Shown: positions 1-8,062 of the stretch, piece after piece
Numbering within the stretch: the stretch's first letter is position 1
Layout of the letters: each line of letters opens with the position of its first letter
Source: Actinoallomurus sp048498315
GTDB taxonomy: Bacteria > Actinomycetota > Actinomycetes > Streptosporangiales > Streptosporangiaceae
Assembly (NCBI GenBank): GCA_048498315.1
Contig: JBEHYF010000053.1
Location: 1-33,363, forward strand
DNA length: 33,363 nucleotides
Reading direction: 5' to 3'
Translations under genes and position numbers: made by a program
Notes under the pieces: model-generated
What the model was told of the DNA's origin: nothing
The model's database searches: none
The model's input: the letters and a program-made list of their open reading frames with translations, nothing else

Positions 1-347
1 CCTTCCGCACGTCCTCCCGCACGTCCTTCCGCGCGGCCGTCATCCTTGCCGCGTCCGTAGTGCTCGCGGGCGAACGGGCTGTAGACCGGCCAGGTCGCAG
101 AAGACATGAGCTCCTCCAGGATGCGTCGAACCGCCACCGCGGCCATGCCGTAAGCGTATTCATAGTACTGCGGAGCGTGTTCGGGCTTCGCGAACGCCAG
201 GGATTCGATGAACGCCTCGGCGACGCGTCGCCGCCGCCCGTGGACCATCACCGAGAGGACTCCCAGTAGATCGCGTAGAACCTCGACCGCAAGCGCCGGG
301 CGGTCGCGGAACAGCCGGTTGATCGTGTCATGTCGGGGGGACGGCAT
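1..347 (-). pseudogene. Rpn/PD-(D/E)XK-like protein with AEG-repeat tail, central part deleted, runs off left edge
   Basis: An open minus-strand frame starts with ATG at 345-347 and stays open to the window edge. It begins MPSPRHDTINRLFRDRPALA and continues to LLGV, the usual N-terminus of a large actinomycete family of about 300 residues thought to carry a nuclease-like fold. It then jumps directly to VMVHGRRRRVAEAFIESLAF, PQYYEYAYGMAAVAVRRILE and WPVYSPFAREHYGRG, which I recall as the C-terminal half of the same family. About 150 residues that should lie between, including the core, are missing. The end is a GRAEGRAGGRAEG repeat, encoded by the repetitive bases at 1-30; such charged repeat tails are typical of the family. 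The frame is intact, so a short product could still be made, but it would lack the catalytic region. Family assignment is from memory of the conserved pieces. Confidence 0.6.
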
Positions 348-348
348 G

Positions 349-545
349 TCACGTGAAGTTACTATATGATCGCGAATAGTGACGCCAATGCGGTGTGCCG
401 AGGCGATCGGGACGGGTGCCGTGGGCGATGAGGGCGTGGGCGGGGAGGGCGACGTGGCCGTCGCCACAGGCATACTCGGCGACGATGCGGTCGTATTCGG
501 CTCTGATCCGGGCGCGGACGTCCGTCGGCGTGGACCGGCGGACCG
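349..545 (-). pseudogene. C-terminal remnant of a methyltransferase-like gene
   Basis: The minus strand reads STPTDVRARIRAEYDRIVAE, then CGDGHVALPAHALIAHGTRP, then a short unrelated tail to a TGA at 349-351, two bases before the start codon of the next remnant. The pattern (helix, short acidic loop, G-x-V-x-LP-x-x-A-hydrophobic, then a basic end) is how many class I SAM-dependent methyltransferases of actinomycetes finish. No start codon, SAM-binding G-loop or other upstream part is present, because the VWA gene ends at 572. This is read as a leftover tail. The family call is tentative; it might be chance coding-like sequence in GC-rich DNA. Confidence 0.35.
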
Positions 546-571
546 GCCCGGACGGGACCGGAGACCGTGGC

Positions 572-1750
572 CTACCCGCCGGTGGCCGCGCGGGTGCGTT
601 CGGCCCACTCCGCCAGGTCGCGGCGCTCGACCGCCGCGGCCATCAGGTCGGGGAAGGCGTCAGGCGTGCAGGCGAAGGCCGGCACGCCCAGCGCGGCCAG
701 CGCCGCGGCGTTGCCGCGGTCGTAGGCGGGGGCGCCCTCGTCCGACAGCGCGGTGAGCGCGACCACCCGCGTTCCCGCGGCGGTCATCGCGGCGACCCGC
801 TCCAGCATCTCCCGCCGGTCGCCGCCCTCGTACAGGTCGCTGATCAGCACGAGGATCGTGTCGGCGGGACGGGTGATCAGCCCCTGGCAGTAGGCGAGGG
901 CGCGGTTGATGTCGGTGCCGCCGCCGAGCTGCGTGCCGAACAGCAGCTCGACCGGGTCGTGCAGCCGGTCGGTGAGGTCGACGACGGCCGTGTCGAACAC
1001 CACCACCGACGTGCGCAGCGCCCGAATCGAGGCGAGTACCGCGCCGAACACGCCCGCGTAGACGACCGACGCCGCCATGGATCCGCTCTGGTCGACGCAC
1101 AGCACGATGTCCCGCCGCACCTCGCGCCGGCGCCGCGCGTACCCGATCAGTCGTTCGGGCACCACGGTGCGGTGCTCCGGCAGGTAGTGGCGGAGGTTGG
1201 CGCTGATCGTACGGTTCCAGTCGACGTCGGCGAGCCGTCGCGGGCGCTGCGTCCGCGCGGACCGGTCGAGGGCGCCGCCGACCGCGGACCGCGTCCGCTC
1301 CGCAAGCCGCCGCTCCAGCTCCCGGACGACCTTCCGCACCACGGCGCGTGCGGACTCGCGGGCGCGCTCGGGCATCACGCGGTTCAGCGACAGGATCGTG
1401 CCGACCAGGTGCACGTCGGGCTCGACCGCCTCCAGCATCTCCGGTTCGAGCAGCAGGCGGGTCAGGTCGAGCCGTTCGATGGCGTCCTTCTGCATGACCT
1501 GGACCACGGTCGAGGGGAAGTACGCCCGGATGTCGCCGAGCCAGCGGGCCACCCGGGGTGCGGACGCGCCCAGCCCCGCACTGCGGCCGCCGCTCCGGCC
1601 TGGCCGGGCCCGGCCCGATCCCGCCGAGCCGTACAGCGCCTCCAGCGCCGCGTCCATCTTCGCCGCCTCGCCGGAGAGCGCCACGCCGGTTCCGTCGGCG
1701 TCCCCGCCGAGCACCAGGCGCCAGCGCCGCATCCTCTCGTCAGCCTCCAC
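572..1750 (-). CDS. VWA domain protein with intact MIDAS (MoxR partner)
   Basis: The 392-residue protein has a helical N-terminal half (to about 210) and a C-terminal von Willebrand factor A domain. The metal-ion-dependent adhesion site is complete: DQSGS at 220-224, GGGTD with Asp280, and SDLYEGG at 304-310. VWA proteins of this kind work with MoxR AAA+ ATPases, the pair acting as a metal-insertion or remodelling chaperone in known cases such as NorQ/NorD and CoxD/CoxE. Here the MoxR gene is in the same operon. No signal peptide or membrane segment is seen, so it is cytoplasmic. The start is the GTG at 1748-1750, with AGGAGG four bases upstream; an in-frame ATG lies six codons further in. 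It is the last gene of the five-gene minus-strand cluster, 77 bases after the DUF5682 gene. The substrate is unknown. Confidence 0.9.
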   Translation of the reverse strand: MEADERMRRWRLVLGGDADGTGVALSGEAAKMDAALEALYGSAGSGRARPGRSGGRSAGLGASAPRVARWLGDIRAYFPSTVVQVMQKDAIERLDLTRLLLEPEMLEAVEPDVHLVGTILSLNRVMPERARESARAVVRKVVRELERRLAERTRSAVGGALDRSARTQRPRRLADVDWNRTISANLRHYLPEHRTVVPERLIGYARRRREVRRDIVLCVDQSGSMAASVVYAGVFGAVLASIRALRTSVVVFDTAVVDLTDRLHDPVELLFGTQLGGGTDINRALAYCQGLITRPADTILVLISDLYEGGDRREMLERVAAMTAAGTRVVALTALSDEGAPAYDRGNAAALAALGVPAFACTPDAFPDLMAAAVERRDLAEWAERTRAATGG

Positions 1751-1827
1751 GCGCCCTCCTCACGAGCCGTTCCTCTCCTCTCGCACCGCGCCCGGCCGGG
1801 GGCGGCGAAGCCTCCAGGTCGTCCCGC

Positions 1828-4572
1828 TCACGCGCCGCTGCTCTCCTCATGGACGGTCCGGCCGGGGACGCCGGCCTGCCGGCCGAGGATCGCGGCGACG
1901 GCGCGCACGGCCGGGGCGGCCCGTACGGCGTCGATCGCCTCGTCCCCGGCCGGCGCGGGCCGCCGGTCCGGCCCGCCCAGGCGGGCCGCCCGCTCGCCGA
2001 TGGCCCGGCGTTCGGGCGCGTCGAACGTGGCGAACGTCCGGCGCAGCAGCGGCAGCACGTCGGTGAACGTCTCCGCCGGCAACTGCGCGATCCAGGAGTC
2101 GACCAGCCGCAGCAGGGCGTCGTCGTGGACGAGCACCAGCCCGCCGCCGGACAGGAAGCCCTCGATCCACGCCGCCGCCCGCGCCGGCGGCTCGCCGACC
2201 GACACGACGCGAGCCATCCGCTCCGCGATCCCGCCGAGCCGCCCGGCGCCGTCCCGCGGCATGCCCGCGCCGGCCGCAACGTTCGGCTCGGACCCGCCGG
2301 CCGGTCGCAGGCCGGCCCCGACCTCAGGCGCGACGGATGTTCCCGGTGGCGGTTCCGCCCGTTCCGCGGCAGCGGCCGAGGCGGGTACGGACGCGGTGCC
2401 GGTTTCCGGCGCCGGAGCGGCGTCGGCCGTTCCGCCGGCAGCCGATTCCCGCAGGACGACGGATTCGGGCCCGATGCCGGAGTCCGGCATGGCCGGGCCG
2501 GAGGCGTCGCGGAAGAGGCCGCCGTCGAACAGCAGGCGGGTCAGCCGTCCCTCGACCAGGCCGTGCAGGCCGGGCCGGTCGACCAGCCCCGCCAGCGTGC
2601 TCCGCCAGCGGGCGAGGTGACGGGGGTCGTCGAGGAGGGCGAGCGCGGCATGCACCCCGTCGACGCGTTCGAGCAGCGCACGGGCGGCATCGTCGTCCAG
2701 GGCGGACGCGGCCGGCGGCAGGCCGACGCAGATCCGCGCGACCAGCCCGTCGATCACGGTCCGCAGCGGGCCGGTCGGCGTGCCGCGCACGTCGCCGTAC
2801 CTCAGCGTGCGCACGAGTGCGGGCAGCGCCGCCATGAGGTGCGCGACGTCGGTATCGATGGCGGCCCGGTCGGCCAGCGCGGCCATCACGGCGGGCAGCG
2901 CGTCGCCGAGATCGGCGGGCAGGCATCGCTCGGCCAGGGCGGTCAGCTCGGCGAGGGTGCCCGCCCGCCCGGCGAGGTCCCGGGCGCGGGCGGACGCCGC
3001 GGCGCGCACGGTGGTGCCCCACGCGCTCGCCTCGATCAGCTCGACGTCGAACTCCGCGCGCCAGGCCAGCGTCCACGTCTCGCGGAAGGTGCCGGTGCCG
3101 CGCGCGGCGCCGGCCGGCGCGCCCCACGGGATGCCGAGGAGCAGGAGCCGGTGCAGCAGGCGGCTGCGGTCCAGGTCGAGCGGCCGCCGCAGGTCCAGGT
3201 CGTGCTCCTTGACCTCCGCAGACGGCTTCAGCCGCAGCCGCCGCTGCTCGGCGCGCAGGTCGCGCTGCAACGGCACCATCGGCGTACGGTTCGGGACCGC
3301 GCCGAGCCGCTCGCCGACGACCATCCGCCGCTGGATCAGCTCGACGCGCAGCTCCGCGCCCTCGCAGAGCACGGCACGGATCGCCTCGGTGACCTCGTCG
3401 AGCCCGGCCAGCGGCCGGCCGCGCAGCGCCGCCAGCGCGGCGGCGAGCCGCGCCGCCTCGATGACGGGCGCCGAGGAGACCGGCAGATCCTCCTCCCGCA
3501 GCACCCGGGCCGCCTCGGTGAGCCACCGCTCGACCGGGCGGTCCGGTGCCGTGAACAGGTGGTGGTACCAGCCCGGGGACCGCACGCCCGCGCCGTAGCC
3601 GGACCAGGCCGCCAGCCGCCCGTGCGTCCACGGCACCCAGGTGATCTCCACCTTCGCGCGGGGCAGCCCGCGCAGCGTCCGTTCGTCGCCCGTGGCCGTC
3701 GGAGCGCCCGGCGCACGGGCCGGCCCGAGCATCGCCGTGATCGCCGGGACGTGCCAGGCACCGCAGACCAGCGCGATCCGCTCGTAGCCGTCCTTCAGCG
3801 CCCGGCGCACCGTCCGGCGCATGTACGCCTCGCGGCGTTCCTCGCGCAGCGCCTGCGGGCCCGGCAGGGCGGGGGCGTGCTCGCGCAGCGCGGCCATCGC
3901 CTCGGCGACGGCCGCGAACGGCGCCGGGCCGTCGCCGCGGTGCTCGACGACGTCGTCCCACCAGCGTTCGGCGTCGTCGTACCCGGCGGCCTCGGCGAGC
4001 ATCGCCAGCGGGTCGGCGCGCACCGCCCGGGCGGCATCGCCCTCCCGCCGCCCGCGGGCGGGCGTGTCAGCACCGGGGCGGGACGCCGGCGTACGGCGGC
4101 CGGCCGCCGCGGGCCCACCGTCGCCCGGTGCGTCCGCGCCCGTGCCGGGGGCCGGCGCGGCCTCGGTCTCCGCCTTTGAAGATTCCTCCGGCTCTTCCGT
4201 ACCGGGGCCGGCGTCGTCGGCGAGCTGATGCGCGGCGGGCAGGTCGCAAAGGCGTACGGGGACGCCGGCGGCGAGGGCGTACCGGATCGCCTGCCACTCC
4301 GGGCTGAATTCGGCGAACGGCCAGAACGCCGCCCGCCGCCCGCCCTCCTCGCGCTCCGCCCCGTCCGGCGGGACGTACGCGAGCAGCGCCACGGGCGGGA
4401 CCATGCCGGGATCGGCGGCCAGCTCGATGATCGGGTCAGCCTCCGGCGGCCCCTCGATGAGCACCGCGTCGGGCTTCAGATCCTCCAGCGCCCGGACGAG
4501 CGCCCGCGCCGACCCCGGCCCGTGGTGCCGGATCCCGAACACCCGGACCCGCTCGTAGTGGCCTGCCGTCAT
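1828..4572 (-). CDS. DUF5682 family protein, TraB/ChaN-like motifs
   Basis: A protein of about 914 residues starting MTAGHYERVRVFGIRHHGPG. The N-terminal third has evenly spread conserved pieces: IRHHGPGS (His16, His17), DAVLIEGPPEAD (Glu40), FWPFAEFSPEWQAIRYA (84-99), VPVRLCDLP (105-112) and LVCGAWHVPAI (268-278). A GxHH start, a Glu after a beta strand, an R/CD pair and a late G-x-x-H resemble the TraB/TIKI/ChaN group of metal-dependent hydrolases; that link is my inference. Residues 120-185 and roughly 770-850 are low-complexity Ala/Pro/Gly/Glu inserts. The rest is helical and uncharacterised. I chose the ATG at 4570-4572 because homologous N-termini begin just before VRVFGIRHH, and AGGGGCGGGG precedes it; the frame upstream is Arg/Ala/Gly-rich filler. 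It sits between the MoxR and VWA genes. Confidence 0.85.
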   Translation of the reverse strand: MTAGHYERVRVFGIRHHGPGSARALVRALEDLKPDAVLIEGPPEADPIIELAADPGMVPPVALLAYVPPDGAEREEGGRRAAFWPFAEFSPEWQAIRYALAAGVPVRLCDLPAAHQLADDAGPGTEEPEESSKAETEAAPAPGTGADAPGDGGPAAAGRRTPASRPGADTPARGRREGDAARAVRADPLAMLAEAAGYDDAERWWDDVVEHRGDGPAPFAAVAEAMAALREHAPALPGPQALREERREAYMRRTVRRALKDGYERIALVCGAWHVPAITAMLGPARAPGAPTATGDERTLRGLPRAKVEITWVPWTHGRLAAWSGYGAGVRSPGWYHHLFTAPDRPVERWLTEAARVLREEDLPVSSAPVIEAARLAAALAALRGRPLAGLDEVTEAIRAVLCEGAELRVELIQRRMVVGERLGAVPNRTPMVPLQRDLRAEQRRLRLKPSAEVKEHDLDLRRPLDLDRSRLLHRLLLLGIPWGAPAGAARGTGTFRETWTLAWRAEFDVELIEASAWGTTVRAAASARARDLAGRAGTLAELTALAERCLPADLGDALPAVMAALADRAAIDTDVAHLMAALPALVRTLRYGDVRGTPTGPLRTVIDGLVARICVGLPPAASALDDDAARALLERVDGVHAALALLDDPRHLARWRSTLAGLVDRPGLHGLVEGRLTRLLFDGGLFRDASGPAMPDSGIGPESVVLRESAAGGTADAAPAPETGTASVPASAAAAERAEPPPGTSVAPEVGAGLRPAGGSEPNVAAGAGMPRDGAGRLGGIAERMARVVSVGEPPARAAAWIEGFLSGGGLVLVHDDALLRLVDSWIAQLPAETFTDVLPLLRRTFATFDAPERRAIGERAARLGGPDRRPAPAGDEAIDAVRAAPAVRAVAAILGRQAGVPGRTVHEESSGA

Positions 4573-4648
4573 GCCCCGCCCCTGGTCCGCAGCCGGACGG
4601 CCGCGCCCCGCCGCGCCGCCCGGTGCCCGCGCCAAGCCGGTCCGAGGA

Positions 4649-4714
4649 AACCGCGACGCCGCTCCCGGCGCCCGCGCCCGGCGGGACCGGGTGAACCGGG
4701 ACGCCGCTCCCGGC
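4649..4714. repeat. Two 21-base direct repeats in the gap between MoxR and DUF5682 genes
   Basis: The 21 bases at 4649-4669 recur at 4694-4714 with one mismatch (AACCG[C/G]GACGCCGCTCCCGG then C), 45 bases apart. They fill part of the 181-base gap between the two minus-strand genes. If read as an upstream extension of the DUF5682 frame they give PGAASRF twice. This looks like a decayed duplication in an operon spacer, with no known role. Confidence 0.6.
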
Positions 4715-4753
4715 TCCGCCGCCCGGCCGCCCGGCCGGGGCACGCCCGCCCGG

Positions 4754-5836
4754 TCACGAGACCTCCCGGGCGGCGCGGTAGAAGTCGCGCCAGTCGTCGC
4801 GCTCGCGGACCACGGTCTCCAGGTACTCCTGCCACACCACCCGGTCGGACACCGGGTCCTGGACGACCGCGCCGACGATGCCGCCCGCGACGTCGGCCGG
4901 CCGCAGCACGCCGTCGCCGAAGTGGGCGGCCAGGACGCGCCCGCTCGTGATGACCGAGATGGCCTCGGCGGTGCTGAGCGTGCCGCTCGGCGACTTCAGC
5001 TTCGTACGGCCGTCGTCGGTGCGGCCGGACCGCAGCTCGCGGAAGATCGTGACGACCCGGCGGATCTCGTCGAGCCCGGCGGCGGTCTCCGGCAGCGCCA
5101 GGGAGGCGCCGATCTGGTCGACCCGGCGGGCGACGATCGCGACCTCCTCGTCGGTGGTGGCCGGCAGCGGCAGCACGACCGTGTTGAAGCGGCGGCGCAG
5201 CGCGCTGGACAGCTCGTTGACTCCGCGGTCGCGGTCGTTCGCGGTGGCGATGAGCGTGAAGCCGCGGCGGGCCTGTACCTCGGTACCGAGCTCGGGGATC
5301 GGCAGCGTCTTCTCCGACAGGATCGTGATCAGCGTGTCCTGCACGTCGGACGGCATCCGGGTGAGCTCCTCGACCCGGGCGACGGCGCCGGCGCGCATCG
5401 CCCGCATCACCGGGCTCGGTACGAGCGCGGCCTCCGACGGCCCCTCGGCGAGGAGACGAGCGTAGTTCCAGCCGTACCGGATCGCCTCCTCGGCGGTACC
5501 GGCGCTGCCCTGGACGAGCAGCGTGGAGTCGCCGCTGACCGCGGCGGCCAGGTGCTCCGACACCCACGTCTTGGCCGTGCCGGGCACGCCGAGCAGCAGC
5601 AGCGCCCGGTCGGTGGCGAGCGTGGCGACCGCCACCTCGATCAGGCGGCGCGGCCCGACGTACTTCGGGGTGATCGGAGTGCCGTCGGGAGCGGTGCCGC
5701 CGAGCAGGTACGTGGTGACGGCGGCCGGGGACAGCCGCCAGCCGGGCGGCCGCGGCCGGTCGTCGTGCTCGGCGAGCGCGGCCAGCTCGTCGGCGAACTG
5801 CTGTTCGGCGTGCGGGCGCAGCACGGACTCGGTCAT
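4754..5836 (-). CDS. MoxR-type AAA+ ATPase
   Basis: A 360-residue protein with a single AAA+ module of the MoxR family. Walker A is GVPGTAKT (83-90). The Walker B region is AVARVEELTRMP (151-162), with the paired Glu156-Glu157 that this subgroup shows. Sensor 1 lies in FTLIATANDRDRG (193-205), and the arginine-finger stretch is SALRRRF (211-217). A helical lid follows. Such ATPases couple ATP hydrolysis to remodelling of client proteins with a VWA partner, here the gene at 572-1750. The start ATG at 5834-5836 gives MTESVLRPHAEQQFADELAA, which fits the family N-terminus, although no good ribosome-binding site is seen. The longer frame to 5938 begins with Arg/Pro-rich filler and was not used. 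It follows the DUF5691 gene after 198 bases. Confidence 0.92.
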   Translation of the reverse strand: MTESVLRPHAEQQFADELAALAEHDDRPRPPGWRLSPAAVTTYLLGGTAPDGTPITPKYVGPRRLIEVAVATLATDRALLLLGVPGTAKTWVSEHLAAAVSGDSTLLVQGSAGTAEEAIRYGWNYARLLAEGPSEAALVPSPVMRAMRAGAVARVEELTRMPSDVQDTLITILSEKTLPIPELGTEVQARRGFTLIATANDRDRGVNELSSALRRRFNTVVLPLPATTDEEVAIVARRVDQIGASLALPETAAGLDEIRRVVTIFRELRSGRTDDGRTKLKSPSGTLSTAEAISVITSGRVLAAHFGDGVLRPADVAGGIVGAVVQDPVSDRVVWQEYLETVVRERDDWRDFYRAAREVS

Positions 5837-6034
5837 CGGATCCGCGGCGTCACGCCCCCGGCCGTGCGGCCGACGGGCGACGCCGCTCCCTCCCTTGCTC
5901 GGTCGTGGTGGGCGGTGGCGGTGCCGTCTCGTCCCCATGGGAAGACAGAGGCCGGTGTGGTGCGGGGCGGTGCCGGCGAGCCGCGGGCGACGCGGCGGCG
6001 CCTGCGCCGACGTGTTGCAGGGGTGCCGGCGGTG

Positions 6035-8062
6035 TCACCGCAGCTCCTCGTTCATCTCGTGGCGGAACCGCAGGGTTTCGGCCAGCTCCGCGAGCGGCGA
6101 GATGCCCGGGTACCGCCGGGCGAGGTCGGCCAGGCGCGGCGCGGCGGCCGGGACGAGGCGCTCACCGGCCGGGCGGGCGAGCGCGGCCAGAACGTTCGTC
6201 CGGTCCGCGGCCGCGTCGGCTGCCGCCGCCCGCCCCAGGAAGGCCCCAGCGCCTCCCGGAGGAGCCCCGCGCGCCGCCTGCCCCGGCACGACCCCGGCGT
6301 GTCCCAGGACAGCTCCGGCGTGTCCCGGCACGGCCCCGGCCGCCGCGGGTCCCGGGAGCCCCGCCGCAACGCGTCCCGCGGAGGGCGCCGAGCGTGCCGG
6401 TGGGGCCGCTGCCGCCGCGAACGGAACCCCGGGCGCCACGTGTCCCGGCCGGGCCGCGGCCCCGGTGCTCGCCTCCCGGACCAGCGCGGTGCCCGCCTCG
6501 TCCCCGACGGCGACGGACGCGAGGACCTCGATGACGGCGTCGGCGAGCTCGCCGCGCCAGGGGCCGGGAATCCGCTCCAGCACGTCGAGCAGGCCCGCTC
6601 GTCCCCGCAACGGCCGGATCGCCGCCGCGGCGGCGCGGTCGCGCTCGGCCTCGGGCAGGGCGTCGAGCAGGCCGGCCAGGGTGCGGGTGTCGCCGGCGGC
6701 GGCGCGCGGGCCCAGGAGCGCGCGGGCCCATGCGGCGTCACGCTGGCGTACGGCGGCGTCGGCCCAGCCCTGGTGAACGTCCTCCGTGGCATGCGGATCG
6801 GCGACGGGTGCCGCGCCCTCGGAGCCGGCTGCGCCGGCCGGCTCGCGGGTGTTCGCGGCTCGCTCGGCGTCGCGGGCGGTCACGACGGGCAACCGGACGA
6901 TCTGCTCGGGGTCGGCGCCGAACAGCTCGGTCCACGTGGACAGCGGCGTGCGGCCCAGGATCTCGCGCAGCCAGCCTGCGCGGTTCCCGACGCCGGCCGC
7001 CGCATGGAACGGGATGCCGTCGCGCAGCATCGTCTCGTCGTGGTCGCGCGGCGGGTCGGCGACGATCCACCGGTGCCGCCCGTCCCCCGCCGGCCGCAGG
7101 CAGGCGTGGGCCCGCCCGGCCATCCGCCCGCCGTACGCCGAGCCCGGCAGCCGGGCGAGCAGCCCGGCCGCGACGCGGCGGACGTCGACGCCGCGGTCGT
7201 CCAGCGCCGCCTCCAGGAACTCCTCGTCGTCCAGGGAGAGGTTCCGCTCGAACGTCGCCAGGAACGCGGCGCGGTCGGCGGCGGGCTCGCGCGCCCACGC
7301 GCTCGACAGCGTGGCCCGCGCGGCGGCCGGATCGGTGGCCCGCAGCCGGGCCAGGTGGCCGGCCCGCTGGGCGCGGACGCCGGTCTCCCACATCGCCGGG
7401 TCACCGGCCGCCTCGTCGCCACCGGCGACGACGAGGTAGGCCCAGTCGACGTTGCGCATGGCCAGCCAGACGCCGCGCCGCCCGGCCGCCCGCGCGAGGT
7501 GTGGGCGCAGCGCGCGGTCCGCGCGGGCCCGGTCGAGCAGTTCCGGCAGCAGGGACGGCGGGACGTGGCGGCCGTTCCGCGCGGCCGCGTCGAGCCATTC
7601 GGGCAGCAGCCACGCCCGCTCGCCGGACAGCATCCGCCGGAGCCGGCGTGTCGCGGCGCCCGGAACGGGCCGCGTCGTCTCCGCCGGTGCGGGCGCGATC
7701 GGCTCGGCGGCCTCCGGCATCCGGCCGGCCCGCCTGCGCACGGTCAGCAGCGCCGCCTGGTCGAGCAGCCGTCCCGCCGGGTCGCCGCCGAGCGGCCCGG
7801 CCGTGCCGGGGATCCCCCCGCCGGCGGACGCCGGGCCGCCGCCGTGCCATGGATGCTGCGCGGCCGGCGAGTTCGCGGTGGCGGTGGTCGGAGGGTCGCC
7901 GGCCTGGTGCGGATCGTCGTGCGGCCAGGAGGCTCCCGCGCCCGGCGCGGCTGGCGCGGCCCGCCGGTCACCGGCGGGCGAGGCGGCGTCGCCGAGTGAC
8001 GGGACCGGCCGGCGCCGGGTGCCGAGCAGGGCGGCCGTCACGTGCTCGCTCCAGGTGCTCAC
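6035..8062 (-). CDS. DUF5691 family protein
   Basis: A protein of 675 residues starting at a GTG (8060-8062) that overlaps the TGA of the SWIM gene as GTGA, so the two are translationally coupled. It begins MSTWSEHVTAALLGTRRRPV, then a low-complexity Pro/Gly/Ala stretch (about 25-95). The conserved body includes LLDQAALLTVRRRAGRMPEA (99-118), ERAWLLPEWLDAAARNG (148-164), RGVWLAMRNVDWAYL (196-210) and further on a helical-repeat block with SLDDEEFLEAALDDR and AAGLLARLPGSAYG. These are the marks of the DUF5691 family, probably an alpha-helical (HEAT-like) scaffold. Near the C-terminus a second low-complexity stretch contains a 7-residue repeat (AVPGHAG, AVLGHAG, VVPGQAA). The true C-terminus, RLADLARRYPGISPLAELAE and after, is again family-like. 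Function unknown; by context it works with the MoxR-VWA pair. Confidence 0.88.
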   Translation of the reverse strand: MSTWSEHVTAALLGTRRRPVPSLGDAASPAGDRRAAPAAPGAGASWPHDDPHQAGDPPTTATANSPAAQHPWHGGGPASAGGGIPGTAGPLGGDPAGRLLDQAALLTVRRRAGRMPEAAEPIAPAPAETTRPVPGAATRRLRRMLSGERAWLLPEWLDAAARNGRHVPPSLLPELLDRARADRALRPHLARAAGRRGVWLAMRNVDWAYLVVAGGDEAAGDPAMWETGVRAQRAGHLARLRATDPAAARATLSSAWAREPAADRAAFLATFERNLSLDDEEFLEAALDDRGVDVRRVAAGLLARLPGSAYGGRMAGRAHACLRPAGDGRHRWIVADPPRDHDETMLRDGIPFHAAAGVGNRAGWLREILGRTPLSTWTELFGADPEQIVRLPVVTARDAERAANTREPAGAAGSEGAAPVADPHATEDVHQGWADAAVRQRDAAWARALLGPRAAAGDTRTLAGLLDALPEAERDRAAAAAIRPLRGRAGLLDVLERIPGPWRGELADAVIEVLASVAVGDEAGTALVREASTGAAARPGHVAPGVPFAAAAAPPARSAPSAGRVAAGLPGPAAAGAVPGHAGAVLGHAGVVPGQAARGAPPGGAGAFLGRAAAADAAADRTNVLAALARPAGERLVPAAAPRLADLARRYPGISPLAELAETLRFRHEMNEELR
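6279..6341. repeat. 21-base tandem repeat, three copies, inside the DUF5691 gene
   Basis: Three adjacent 21-base units at 6279-6299, 6300-6320 and 6321-6341 follow the pattern TG[C/T]CCC[G/A]GGAC or TGTCCCGGCACG then [A/G]CCCCGGCG. Since 21 is a multiple of three, the units are translated in frame as a 7-residue repeat (PGHAG-type). Copy number could change without breaking the gene. The repeat lies in a low-complexity linker between the helical body and the conserved C-terminal segment. Confidence 0.7.

Noticed and set aside
395..2620. Very long open frames on the plus strand opposite the VWA and DUF5682 genes (also 1558-4179 and 4571-7999)
   Set aside because: They are antisense shadows in very GC-rich DNA; their products are Arg/Ala/Gly/Pro-rich with no domain, while the minus strand has clear motifs.
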